Shown: positions 51,081 to 60,895 of the stretch, piece by piece
Layout of the letters: every line of letters begins with the position of its first letter
Numbering within the stretch: the first letter of the stretch is position 1
Assembly (NCBI GenBank): GCA_943789205.1
Contig: CALSTG010000001.1
Coordinates: 2,098,435-2,162,434 of the forward strand
DNA from: an uncultured Flavobacteriales bacterium
Lineage (GTDB): Bacteria; Bacteroidota; Bacteroidia; Flavobacteriales_D; Crocinitomicaceae
DNA: 64,000 bases
Reading direction: 5' to 3'
Translations under genes and position numbers: made by a program
The notes under the pieces: generated by a model
Seen by the model: only the letters and a program-made list of their open reading frames with translations
Databases searched by the model: none
Told to the model about the DNA's origin: nothing

Positions 51081-52414
51081 GGTTTAATATAATCCAGTTT
51101 TAGTTTTCCTGTCATCTTATATATTTCGAGATAAGTGTTGATTTTAGATAGCTCAAAATCATAGAGTTGTAGAGATTGATTCTCATAATTATTTTTAAAA
51201 TTAACCAGCTCAACAGAATTCAATGAACCCAAATCAAATCTTTTTTGCGCAATAAACCATGCTTGTTTTGCATAGGTAAGATTGAGCTCTGAAAGCGCAA
51301 CAAGATCTGCATTGTTTTTATAAATGTTAATCAATGTTGCGAGATTACTTTCTAAGGACGTTTTGAGTTGGTTATAGCTCATATTCGCAATAGATTCTTG
51401 AATTTTAGAGGCTTGAACAGCGCGTTTGTACTTCCAATTGTTAAAGAGATTGTATCGTAAATTTAAACCACCGTTATACATCAATACTTCAGTGCTTACT
51501 TTGAGACTTTCATCGTTCAAGTCTCTAAACCAGCTTCTTGCTGGAGTAACACCTGCTTGCAGTCCTAGAGTAGGGTATAGAAAAGATTGTTGAAAAGCAG
51601 TATTTGTCCTTTGAAGCTCCACAGCGAGGTATTGATTTTTTAAATCTTGATTCGTTTTAGGCAATGATGACAGCGCTTGTTTAAAATCAATAATTGGAAA
51701 ATCCACCCAAAGACCATCACTAAGAATCGGGGGTGCTAATGGATCAAATTTAACATTCATAAGTAAGCATAAATTTCTTAGGCTATTCTCATGAGAGGTG
51801 TTTTGAATTTTTTCATTGATACTATCCGTAAAGTATAAGTTTTTGAATTGTAATTCTTCTAGTGACGATGCTGTCCCAATAGTTCTTTTGACATCGTAAA
51901 ATTTAAAACGATTGAAGGAGTTTTCTTTAATTTGATTTAGTATTTTAAGCTTATCTCCTTGGGCAACAGCTTGATAGTAAGCTTTTAGGACGTCTAATAC
52001 CGTTGATTCCATGACTGACAATGCATTCCCATTGCTTTGAGCCTCAAGTTGCTCTAATCGTTGCTTGGAAATCCTAACAGCCATACCGCTAAATAGATTC
52101 ATGTTCAGAGAAAGATTAGGGGAGAGGTTGGTTGACAGAATCACACCTGGCGTAAAGGTAAATGGGTTATTTGTGTTGTCTTGAATACTTGTGTTTAGTC
52201 CTACATTTAAATCAACCGTAGGAAATAAGCCAGCCTCACTCCATTTATTATTTTTTTTAGAAATCTCTTTTTGAGCTTCACCTATTTGAACGGAATAATT
52301 ATTTGTAAGAGCAATAACAACAGCCTCCTTTGCTGAAAGTGAATCTATATTCTGCGCATGACACAAGGTTAAAGATGCACCTAGAAGTGAGATAAGGGTC
52401 AGTCTAAGCATCAT
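51077..52414 (-). CDS. TolC family outer membrane efflux protein
   Basis: 445 aa; signal peptide; LSAKEAVVIALTNNYSVQIGEAQKEISK; repeated helical OEP pattern. Confidence 0.9.
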   Translation of the reverse strand: MMLRLTLISLLGASLTLCHAQNIDSLSAKEAVVIALTNNYSVQIGEAQKEISKKNNKWSEAGLFPTVDLNVGLNTSIQDNTNNPFTFTPGVILSTNLSPNLSLNMNLFSGMAVRISKQRLEQLEAQSNGNALSVMESTVLDVLKAYYQAVAQGDKLKILNQIKENSFNRFKFYDVKRTIGTASSLEELQFKNLYFTDSINEKIQNTSHENSLRNLCLLMNVKFDPLAPPILSDGLWVDFPIIDFKQALSSLPKTNQDLKNQYLAVELQRTNTAFQQSFLYPTLGLQAGVTPARSWFRDLNDESLKVSTEVLMYNGGLNLRYNLFNNWKYKRAVQASKIQESIANMSYNQLKTSLESNLATLINIYKNNADLVALSELNLTYAKQAWFIAQKRFDLGSLNSVELVNFKNNYENQSLQLYDFELSKINTYLEIYKMTGKLKLDYIKP

Positions 52415-55400
52415 CGTTAAGTTTATTTTTTAGTTTGAATACAGGTTCTGCCTGTAATGCTGAAATTTTTTCTCCAGAAATAAGAAATTTACCAATTCTT
52501 GCGCGGTCATTCCAAAGAAGAATTGCCGAAGGATAAAAGAATAAAATAAATACAGTGCCAAATAAAACACCAAACGCAATCGAAGTCGCCATGGGTATGA
52601 GGAATTGCGCCTGCATGCTCGTTTCGGATATCATTGGTAGCAATCCAGCTACTGTGGTCAAAGAGGTCAGGAGGATAGGTCTAAATCTCGATGCTGCCGC
52701 CGCAATAGCTGCAGACCTTGTAGAAGCACCTTCAAGTAATAGACCATTATAGCGGTCAAGAAATACAATCGCATCATTTACGAGCACACCAATTAACGCA
52801 ATCATTCCGAAAACCGACAAAATTGAAACTGGAATACCTACAAGACCATGTCCAATAATAGAACCTGCAATTCCCGATGGGATTACCAACATTATTAAAA
52901 ATGCTTGTGATAAACTATTGAAGTGAAGCATTAAAATCACAAACATTAAAAACACAAGAACGAGTGTCACATATTGCATTGAGTTGCTTGTCTTTTGACT
53001 TCTTTCAAACTGTCCAAGTTTTAATGCTTGAACATTTGGGTATAAGGATGTGATTTTTGGAATAACACCATCAAATATTTCTGTGTTTATTGTTGCCACC
53101 TCCTCAGGATCAATTGTTTCAGCATCTATCTTAACGATTCTTTGTCCATTTCTTCTTTTCAGGCTTTCTGGTGCGCGTCCCATCGTATAGTCACATATTT
53201 CTCTTAAGGGGATTTTCATGCCTTGGGCATTTTTAATTTTCATTTCAAATAAGTCAAAAGTGCTGTTTCGATCTTCAAGAGGGTATCTTACCCAAATTTT
53301 AACTTCATCAGTCCCCATGATTACTCTTTGTGCTTCTTGCCCAAAAAAGCCTTGTCTTATTTGGGTTAAAACCTCGTTTTTCGAGATGCCAAAAAGTTCG
53401 GCTTGTGCTTTCATTTTTAATTGAATCTCATTTCTACCGGGTGGCAAATTGTCTTTAATGTTGATGACACCTTTCATTTGATTCAATTCTTTCTTGATAC
53501 CATCTCTAGCACTCATTAATGCCCGATCATCATTGGATGTTAGTCCAATTTCAATTTCTTTACCAAAACGATTGAAACCTCCAACGTATAGATTCTCAGC
53601 AATCTTACCTTGGTCCAATGCATTGATCCTTTTGTTGATTCTATTCATCAAGGTATCAAGTGGAGTTTTCGAATCTTCGGCATTTACAAAAACACTAATC
53701 CCACCTGTGTGATTTCCAAATTGACCTATGTTTTGTGTAAAACCAATAGTGCTCGTATAATAAGTCATGATTTCATCACCAGTCTCCTGCTTCACACGAT
53801 TGTTCTCTTCTAGTAAAATCAAGGTAGCTTCTTCTATAAATTTCTCTGTTTGTTTCTCATTGGTACCTGGAGTGTATGCAACCTCAATCGTAAAGAAATC
53901 CGGTTGTATATTTGGGAAGAAGGTCGAAGAAAGTGTCCCGTTAATAAGCATAGATACCACAAATACAGTAAAGAATAAAGGGACGAAAAATGTCAAGCGA
54001 TACCAGCTTCTTTTCTTTCCAACAAGAAGACTAACCGATTCTGTGAATATGGAGTCTCGAATCCATCTGATGAAGCTATCAGCAGCTGATCTTATGCTTT
54101 TCTCAATAGGAGATTTAGAAAATCCAGCGTAAGCCAGATAAAGACCAAATAAAAATAAACTTAATGGAAATAGTAGGGTGTCCCAGGTGCCATTTGAGGG
54201 ATATAAATAATAACCTGTAACAAATGATATAATACCGAGTATCAATATCAGCAATCCAAGGCCAACCGAGTAAGAGCTTACTTTTTGTTCTTGAAGTACG
54301 CTTTTTTTCGACAGGTGAGAGGGTAGGGTAATGATTCCTTCAAGAATAGAAAAAATCAAACAAGCAATCGTTACAAATGCCATTTCCCGCATCATTTCAA
54401 GACCTTCTACAAAAAACAATACAGAAAAGGCAACAATTGTTGTAATAACAGAGGAACAAACAGAAGGAAGCACCTCCATAGTCCCATCAATCGCTGCTTG
54501 CTTGGGAGATTTTCCTTTTTCAAAATGTGCATAAATATTTTCTGCGATTACAATGCCATCATCAACTAAAATCCCAACTACCAAAATCATTCCGAACAAA
54601 GAAATCATATTTATTGTGATTCCATAAAATGTACCCAAAATGAACATTCCTAGAAAAGAAAAAGGAATACCAAAAGCAACCCAGCTAGAAAGTTTGATAT
54701 TTAAGAATAGACCCAGGAATACGAGCACGAGAATAAGTCCTGTAACTCCATTTTTCGTAAGTAGTTCGATACGCCCCTCTAAGAGTTCGTTGAATTCGAA
54801 ATAAATATCAAATTGAAATTCAGGATTGTTTTTATTGAAACTCTTTTGATAATCGTGTAATGTGCTTGATATTTTTTGAATGTCTTGGTTGGCAGTCTTT
54901 TCAATTTGAAATGATACTGCAGGTAGTCCGTTAAATGAGGACTTCTGTGAGTTTTCAGAATAACCTAAAATAACATCCGCGACATCACCAATACGGACTT
55001 TTTCACCAGTTTTAGAAGTTCTTAGCAATATATTTGAAATCTCTTCTGCTGTTAATACTCGATTGTTAGACCGGATATTCATTTCTTGAGAATTGCCTCG
55101 GATTTGTCCAGTTGTTATGTTTAAATTCTGAGCTGCTACTGCCGCTGATATTTCTTGAAAAGAGGTGTTGTATCGCACCAAATCATTTTCTCGAATATTG
55201 ATGGACAGTTCCTTTGTAGGAAAGCCCATTTTAACAATTTCAGTAATATTTTTAGTATTCAAAAGATCCTGTTCGACTTTAGTGGCAAGATCAACAAGCT
55301 CAATGTTTGAAATTTGTTTATTTCTTGCAGAAATACCAATGAACGCAACAACGCTGCCCATTCCTCCAGAGGTAATCTTTTTTAGAATAGGTTTTTCAGC

Positions 55401-55766
55401 TCCAGCAGGAAAAGAATTAATAGAGTTGATTGCATTCTCAACATCACTTAACAATTGGTCCATATTGGCATCCTGGTATGCTTTGATTTTTACAGATGCG
55501 GAGTTTTCAGAGGAAGTAGAATTGATTTCTTCAATTGCTGAAAGTCCCTTAATGGCTTGTTCAATTTTAATCGTTACACCTTCCTCCATCTCAGTAGGTG
55601 ATGCACCAGGGTAGAAGACAGTTGCAATAATGGTTTGAGGTTCTAATTCTGGGAAGAATGATTTTTTGGTTTGAAACAAAGAAAATATCCCAAATATGAT
55701 AATAACGGCAATAAATGCATTTCCCCAAACAGGTCTATTTACAAAAAAGGTGATTAGCTTTCTCAT
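52404..55766 (-). CDS. RND efflux transporter permease (AcrB/HAE family)
   Basis: 1120 aa; FPELEPQTIIATVFYPGASPTEMEEGVTIKIEQAIKGL, VGILVDDGIVIAENIYAH, IALIGVLVNDAIVFLDRYN. Confidence 0.95.
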   Translation of the reverse strand: MRKLITFFVNRPVWGNAFIAVIIIFGIFSLFQTKKSFFPELEPQTIIATVFYPGASPTEMEEGVTIKIEQAIKGLSAIEEINSTSSENSASVKIKAYQDANMDQLLSDVENAINSINSFPAGAEKPILKKITSGGMGSVVAFIGISARNKQISNIELVDLATKVEQDLLNTKNITEIVKMGFPTKELSINIRENDLVRYNTSFQEISAAVAAQNLNITTGQIRGNSQEMNIRSNNRVLTAEEISNILLRTSKTGEKVRIGDVADVILGYSENSQKSSFNGLPAVSFQIEKTANQDIQKISSTLHDYQKSFNKNNPEFQFDIYFEFNELLEGRIELLTKNGVTGLILVLVFLGLFLNIKLSSWVAFGIPFSFLGMFILGTFYGITINMISLFGMILVVGILVDDGIVIAENIYAHFEKGKSPKQAAIDGTMEVLPSVCSSVITTIVAFSVLFFVEGLEMMREMAFVTIACLIFSILEGIITLPSHLSKKSVLQEQKVSSYSVGLGLLILILGIISFVTGYYLYPSNGTWDTLLFPLSLFLFGLYLAYAGFSKSPIEKSIRSAADSFIRWIRDSIFTESVSLLVGKKRSWYRLTFFVPLFFTVFVVSMLINGTLSSTFFPNIQPDFFTIEVAYTPGTNEKQTEKFIEEATLILLEENNRVKQETGDEIMTYYTSTIGFTQNIGQFGNHTGGISVFVNAEDSKTPLDTLMNRINKRINALDQGKIAENLYVGGFNRFGKEIEIGLTSNDDRALMSARDGIKKELNQMKGVINIKDNLPPGRNEIQLKMKAQAELFGISKNEVLTQIRQGFFGQEAQRVIMGTDEVKIWVRYPLEDRNSTFDLFEMKIKNAQGMKIPLREICDYTMGRAPESLKRRNGQRIVKIDAETIDPEEVATINTEIFDGVIPKITSLYPNVQALKLGQFERSQKTSNSMQYVTLVLVFLMFVILMLHFNSLSQAFLIMLVIPSGIAGSIIGHGLVGIPVSILSVFGMIALIGVLVNDAIVFLDRYNGLLLEGASTRSAAIAAAASRFRPILLTSLTTVAGLLPMISETSMQAQFLIPMATSIAFGVLFGTVFILFFYPSAILLWNDRARIGKFLISGEKISALQAEPVFKLKNKLNDDA

Positions 55767-56887
55767 TATTGTTGGGTAATTCCTATGTATTTTTTGATTT
55801 CTTTTGAAGGCACAATATATTCAATAACTAAAGTGTCATTATCTTTTAAACCTTCTACAAATAAGGAATCTTGCTTTTGGCTAATAACTTTGATTTCTTG
55901 TAGCTCTAGTTGATGGTTTTTCAAGATGTAAACATTGTTTTCTTTTGCAGCATTTGCTGGAATAACAGCAACAGATTCAGAAATCAAATTGTCAATCGTT
56001 GCCGTAACATATTGTCCCGAAAGTAATGTTCTATTTGGGTAGGGAGTAATAGAATAATATGCATCAATAGACTGGGTGTTGGTATTTATTTTTCCTTGTG
56101 ACCGCAAAAGTTTACCTTCTGCGACAGTTTCTCCTTTAGCATTTTCAAAAAACACCTTTCCGGATTTTTTAAATTTCTCAAAGACATCAATAGGAATTGG
56201 AAGTTTAACTTCCATATTTTCACGATTAAATATTCTTGCAATTCTGCTGCCTGGATTGATTATTGAACCCGGTTCTATGTATACTTCGCTCACCAAACCT
56301 GTAAAAGGAGCTAGATAAATATATTTTGAGATTTTTTCTTCTAAACCTTTTATGCTCCAATATTCTCCGTAGATTCCTTTTGAATTTATAAAAAGGGATT
56401 CTTTTTTATTAGAAAAAGAAGGCAAGCTCGGAAGAAATCCACTAGGCTTTATCCCCTCTAAAAACAAATTCCATTTCTCATATTCTGACGGGAAATCAAT
56501 AGAAATATCTGGCAAGATGGCGATGATGAGATTGGTTAATTGTGCTTTTCTTGCATTTAGGGAATAAAACATCTCTTCAGAACTTACTTTATATAAGAGG
56601 TCATTTTTTTTAAAACGGGTTCCCGGTTTTAGTATCATATCACCTTTTTGGAGCCTCCCTTGAACTTCAAATGCGACATCTAGCTCTGTAAAAGGTAGGA
56701 TTTGACCATAAGAACTGAGCGTTAGCGAACGTTTTTGATTTAATATGTTTTTAACTGAAATATATTTTTGTGTTTCAATACCCTTTTTTTCCTTTGTCTC
56801 ATCTTTTTTATTCGATAGCACAATAGTATACAAGGTGCCAGAGATTACAAGCAGAGCAGTAAATAATATAATTTGACTTTTTTTCAT
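55766..56887 (-). CDS. RND efflux periplasmic adaptor subunit
   Basis: 373 aa; YLAPFTGLVSEVYIEPGSIINPGSRIARIFN and MFP-type barrel; adjoins the RND permease. Confidence 0.9.
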   Translation of the reverse strand: MKKSQIILFTALLVISGTLYTIVLSNKKDETKEKKGIETQKYISVKNILNQKRSLTLSSYGQILPFTELDVAFEVQGRLQKGDMILKPGTRFKKNDLLYKVSSEEMFYSLNARKAQLTNLIIAILPDISIDFPSEYEKWNLFLEGIKPSGFLPSLPSFSNKKESLFINSKGIYGEYWSIKGLEEKISKYIYLAPFTGLVSEVYIEPGSIINPGSRIARIFNRENMEVKLPIPIDVFEKFKKSGKVFFENAKGETVAEGKLLRSQGKINTNTQSIDAYYSITPYPNRTLLSGQYVTATIDNLISESVAVIPANAAKENNVYILKNHQLELQEIKVISQKQDSLFVEGLKDNDTLVIEYIVPSKEIKKYIGITQQ

Positions 56888-57178
56888 TGAAGATGGCTAA
56901 GGTTTAGCATTTAGCGTGTCAAATGTAGTCAATGAATAAATTACTTGCAATATTAAACTTAGCTTGTTTTAGGAATGTATTTTGTATTCAAAAATATTTA
57001 CTTACCCTAAGTAAGTTTAAAGCAACTACAATATCAAACTAGAGTCATAAATATAATAAAGCGAATTAAAGTCGAAACATTTGATTTTAAGCGTCATTTT
57101 ATTTTTTAGTTGATATAAATTGCAGTCGCAACTCTGTGTCAATGTTTGATTTATTAATATGATAAAAAGATATTAACT

Positions 57179-57186
57179 TATCTTTG
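57179..57186 (+). promoter_or_regulatory. Bacteroidetes -7-like element TATCTTTG
   Basis: TAnnTTTG match 18 nt upstream of the ATG at 57204. Confidence 0.4.
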
Positions 57187-57203
57187 GTTGAATTCGAATA
57201 TTT

Positions 57204-59435
57204 ATGAAAGTATTACAGGTCTTATTTATCCTCTTGCCGTCCTTCATTTGGTCACAGTTTCAATTTGTTACGTCGGATTCTTTAGCGGTAATTTCAAATA
57301 ATATTGAATTGTCTATGCCATGGGCAGGGGGGCTAAACTACCCACAGTTTTCTTCGATAGACTATGATTTTGATGGGGATTTAGATTTACTCGTTTTTGA
57401 TCGCAGCAACAATCAAATTAAGGTTTTTGAACAACAGTTTAATAGTGCTGGCTCCTTTTATAAATTTGACCCTAATGGTTCCTCATTATTCCCTCCAGAT
57501 TTGCGTTATAGATTATTTGCTATTGATTATGACGGCGATGGCAGAAAAGATTTATTTGCATACGGAATAGGTGGTATTAAGGTCTACAGGAATACTGGTG
57601 ATAATACTAATGGTCTTTCTTGGGAAGTTGCTAAGGATTTACTCTTCTCCGATAATTGGGGTGAATTACTGGCTTTATATGTAAGTTCAAGTGACATTCC
57701 TGCAATCATTGATGTCGATTTTGATGGTGATATTGATGTGCTTACCTTTCATATTGGTGGAGAATACCTTAGGTATCATAAAAATATGAGTAGAGAACTT
57801 TACGGACATTCTGATTCTTTGGTTTTTGAATTAAAAAATGAATGTTGGGGAACGTTTAGAGAGGATGTAAGTACCAATTCAGTTTTTTTAAATGATCAAA
57901 CAACACCATGCACAACAGGCAATGTTGGCAATCCTGAATTTCCTCAGTATGCGTCGAAAAAAATAGACGAGACCAAAGCCCATTCTGGATCTACCATCCT
58001 CGCATTAGATATAGATGGATCTGGTGTAATGGACCTTGTTTTAGGAGATGTTGCTTTTCCAAATTTAAACTTAATGATTAATGGAGGTAGCGATGTAAAC
58101 CAAAATTCCGCTATGATTTCAACAGATCCGCTTTTCCCGTCGAATAGTTTGCCCGCAGATATGCAACTCTTTCCGGCTTCTTATCATTTGGATGTCGATT
58201 TCGATGGTATTAAGGATTTGATTGTTGCTCCAAATGCAAAGAATATATCTGAAAATGAAAAAAGTGTGCATTTTTATAAAAATACTGGAACGAACGATGT
58301 ATCCAATTTTGTTTTTCAGCAAAAGGATTTTCTTCAAGTAGATATGATTGAACATGGTACAGGTTCCATACCTGTTTTAAGTGATGTCGATGGGGATGGA
58401 CTTATTGATTTAATGGTAGCAAATATCTTTTCATATAAAGACGTTCTGGATAAAGAGTCTAAAATCGCCTATTATAAAAATACTGGTTCTGCTGCAAATC
58501 CTCAATTCACATTAATTGATACTGACTTTCAAAACTTAAGTGATTTAGAGCTCGGGTTAAGAATGTATCCCGCTTTTGGAGATCTTAATGGTGATGGGAG
58601 AATTGATATGATTCTTGGTCTTGAGGATGGTACACTTTCTTATTTTATTAATAATTCCTCCGGCATTTCACCTTCTTATGCAACTCCTATTCCAAATTTG
58701 AAAGATGTGAATAATACGCTTATTCAAAATGGTTTATACGCTGCGCCTCAGCTTTTTGATCTTAACAAAGATGGATTATTAGATTTAATCATAGGTGTTA
58801 AGACCGGAGAGCTTATATATTATCAAAATATAGGATCTGCAGCAGAACCCTCTTTTGAGTTGATAACAACGCTTCTGGGCGGGGTTGATGTTGCTTCTAC
58901 AACGCCCAATGGCTATCCAGCACCTTGTTTTTTTAATCAGAATGATACAACATATGCTATGATTGGAAATGTAGATGGCACATTATTGTTTGTTAGCGGC
59001 ATAGATGGTCATATTAATGATGGAGATTTATTTGAAATGATTCAGGAGAATTATCTTGAAGTCAATGTTGGTGGATATACAGCACCTACTATTGCTGATT
59101 TAAATGGAGATGGTTTATTGCAATTAATTATCGGTCAGGATTTGGGCGGTTTGTATTACATGAAGGATGATCCAAATAGTAGTGTTGGCATTGACGAGCC
59201 TTTTCAAAAAGAAGTTTCTGTATGGCCAAACCCTTCTAAAGAAGAATTAAGTATTGAATTCACGGATTATTATGGCGAAGTTTCAGCTGATGTACTTAAT
59301 TTAATGGGGGATATTGTAAAGAAATTAGAAATTAAGACGAAACTTAGTGTCTTTAATGTCTCTGAACTCAAGCCTGGAGTTTATTACTTGAAATTTTCTA
59401 ATCGTTCTTCCACAGTAAAATTCATAAAGCTTTAA
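57204..59435 (+). CDS. FG-GAP/VCBS repeat secreted protein with T9SS sorting domain
   Basis: 743 aa; DYDFDGDLDLLVFD, DYDGDGRKDLFAYG, DVDGDGLIDLMVAN; C-term VWPNPSKEELSIEF...PGVYYLKFSNRSSTVKFIKL. Confidence 0.92.
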   Translation: MKVLQVLFILLPSFIWSQFQFVTSDSLAVISNNIELSMPWAGGLNYPQFSSIDYDFDGDLDLLVFDRSNNQIKVFEQQFNSAGSFYKFDPNGSSLFPPDLRYRLFAIDYDGDGRKDLFAYGIGGIKVYRNTGDNTNGLSWEVAKDLLFSDNWGELLALYVSSSDIPAIIDVDFDGDIDVLTFHIGGEYLRYHKNMSRELYGHSDSLVFELKNECWGTFREDVSTNSVFLNDQTTPCTTGNVGNPEFPQYASKKIDETKAHSGSTILALDIDGSGVMDLVLGDVAFPNLNLMINGGSDVNQNSAMISTDPLFPSNSLPADMQLFPASYHLDVDFDGIKDLIVAPNAKNISENEKSVHFYKNTGTNDVSNFVFQQKDFLQVDMIEHGTGSIPVLSDVDGDGLIDLMVANIFSYKDVLDKESKIAYYKNTGSAANPQFTLIDTDFQNLSDLELGLRMYPAFGDLNGDGRIDMILGLEDGTLSYFINNSSGISPSYATPIPNLKDVNNTLIQNGLYAAPQLFDLNKDGLLDLIIGVKTGELIYYQNIGSAAEPSFELITTLLGGVDVASTTPNGYPAPCFFNQNDTTYAMIGNVDGTLLFVSGIDGHINDGDLFEMIQENYLEVNVGGYTAPTIADLNGDGLLQLIIGQDLGGLYYMKDDPNSSVGIDEPFQKEVSVWPNPSKEELSIEFTDYYGEVSADVLNLMGDIVKKLEIKTKLSVFNVSELKPGVYYLKFSNRSSTVKFIKL

Positions 59436-59437
59436 AT

Positions 59438-60043
59438 TTACCTGATATAGAAGCTTAGTATTTCTTCTCCCATGAGTCTTGCTTTGAGTTGATCTCCAAT
59501 TTTAACTGGACCAACACCAGAAGGAGTACCAGTAAAAATTAAGTCTCCCTTTTTCAACGTGATAAATTTGGATACATGAGCAATGATTTGATCAAATGAA
59601 AATATCATTTGATCACTTAATCCTTTTTGAACTATGTCTCCATTATGTTCCAGTTCAAAAGAGATGTTTTTCGATACATTCTTGAAATTTATCCATTGTT
59701 TCGATAATGGCGCGCTTTGATCAAAGCTCTTAGCAATTTCCCAGGGGAGACCATTTTCTTTACATTTTTTTTGAAGATCTCTGGCTGTAAAATCAATACC
59801 AAGAGTGAAAGAAGAATAGTAAGTGTGCGCAAATTTCTCTTGTATATTTTTACCTACTTTATCAATTTTTATAACAATCTCACATTCATAATGAAGATCG
59901 GAGGTGAATTTCGGATAAAAAAAATCTCGTGTTCTCAAAAGAGCCGTTTCCGGTTTCATGAAAAATATAGGCGTGTCTGGCACCGGTGCCGACATTTCTT
60001 TTGCATGATCCGCGTAATTTCTACCAATGCAAATAATTTTCAT
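59438..60043 (-). CDS. Fumarylacetoacetate hydrolase family protein
   Basis: 201 aa; IGRNYADHAKEM, PIFFMKPETALL, HYECEIVIKI, DLIFTGTPSGVGPVKIGD. Confidence 0.92.
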   Translation of the reverse strand: MKIICIGRNYADHAKEMSAPVPDTPIFFMKPETALLRTRDFFYPKFTSDLHYECEIVIKIDKVGKNIQEKFAHTYYSSFTLGIDFTARDLQKKCKENGLPWEIAKSFDQSAPLSKQWINFKNVSKNISFELEHNGDIVQKGLSDQMIFSFDQIIAHVSKFITLKKGDLIFTGTPSGVGPVKIGDQLKARLMGEEILSFYIR

Positions 60044-60876
60044 TTTTTAAACTTGTTTTGAAGCGCGTTCAGTTTTTCGTCTAATGAAGCATGCTCTTTT
60101 TCTCTGTTTCTTTCTTTTATGGTCTCCATTGACTTTCTTAGAATAGATTTAGTGTACAAGGGGAAATCCGCCTCAAGCATCCATCCATAATAACCTGGCT
60201 CAGTTTTCGCGATGTTTTCAATTGTTTTTCCCTTATGCTTACCAAAATTATAAACAACTTCATCATTTTCGTTCATGGCAATACGCCCTGCCATATCAAG
60301 TATTTTATGATTTCCAGCTCTAGATAAATCCGCAAGTGCTTTAACATTTGTGTTTAGTTCGTACTTTTCTATTTGCTTTTCTAAGACTTCCCAAGTAGCA
60401 ATAGTATCATACATGGCGTCATGGGCGTTTTCCAATGTTTTTCCACAATAGAATTTATAGGCAGCGACAAGCGTGCGTTGTTCCATTTTATGAAAAATAT
60501 TTTGAACATCGATGAAGGCACGTTGAGATAAATCAAATTTAGCATCAACACGCAGGAATTCTTCAGCAAGTACGGGTATATCAAACTTATTCGAATTAAA
60601 ACCGGCAAGATCTGAGTCTCCAATAAATGTGATGATTTCTGGAGCAAGTTGTTTAAAAGTTGGTGCTTGTAATGCACGCTCATTCGTAATACCGTGTATG
60701 TCAATTACTTCTTGAGGGATAGGCATTTCCGGGTTAACAACGAGATTTAAATCCTTTTTCGATCCATCGGGAAGAATTTTTATAATTGCAATTTGTACTA
60801 TGCGATCCTTAGTGATCTGGAGTCCTGTAGTCTCTAAATCAAAAACACACAATGGTTTTTTAAGAGAAATATTCAT
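60040..60876 (-). CDS. 3'-5' exonuclease (DnaQ/PolC epsilon-like)
   Basis: 278 aa; LCVFDLETTGLQITKDRIVQIAIIKI, LAGFNSNKFDIPVLAEEF, ENAHDAMYDTIATWEVL. Confidence 0.92.
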   Translation of the reverse strand: MNISLKKPLCVFDLETTGLQITKDRIVQIAIIKILPDGSKKDLNLVVNPEMPIPQEVIDIHGITNERALQAPTFKQLAPEIITFIGDSDLAGFNSNKFDIPVLAEEFLRVDAKFDLSQRAFIDVQNIFHKMEQRTLVAAYKFYCGKTLENAHDAMYDTIATWEVLEKQIEKYELNTNVKALADLSRAGNHKILDMAGRIAMNENDEVVYNFGKHKGKTIENIAKTEPGYYGWMLEADFPLYTKSILRKSMETIKERNREKEHASLDEKLNALQNKFKK

Positions 60877-60895
60877 TGTATTGGTGCTTCCTGTA

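Noticed and set aside
52555-55614. Plus-strand ORFs within the RND permease, including 149 aa at 55165-55614 and 121 aa at 53767-54132
   Set aside because: Antisense to a clear AcrB-family gene; codon-mirroring effect
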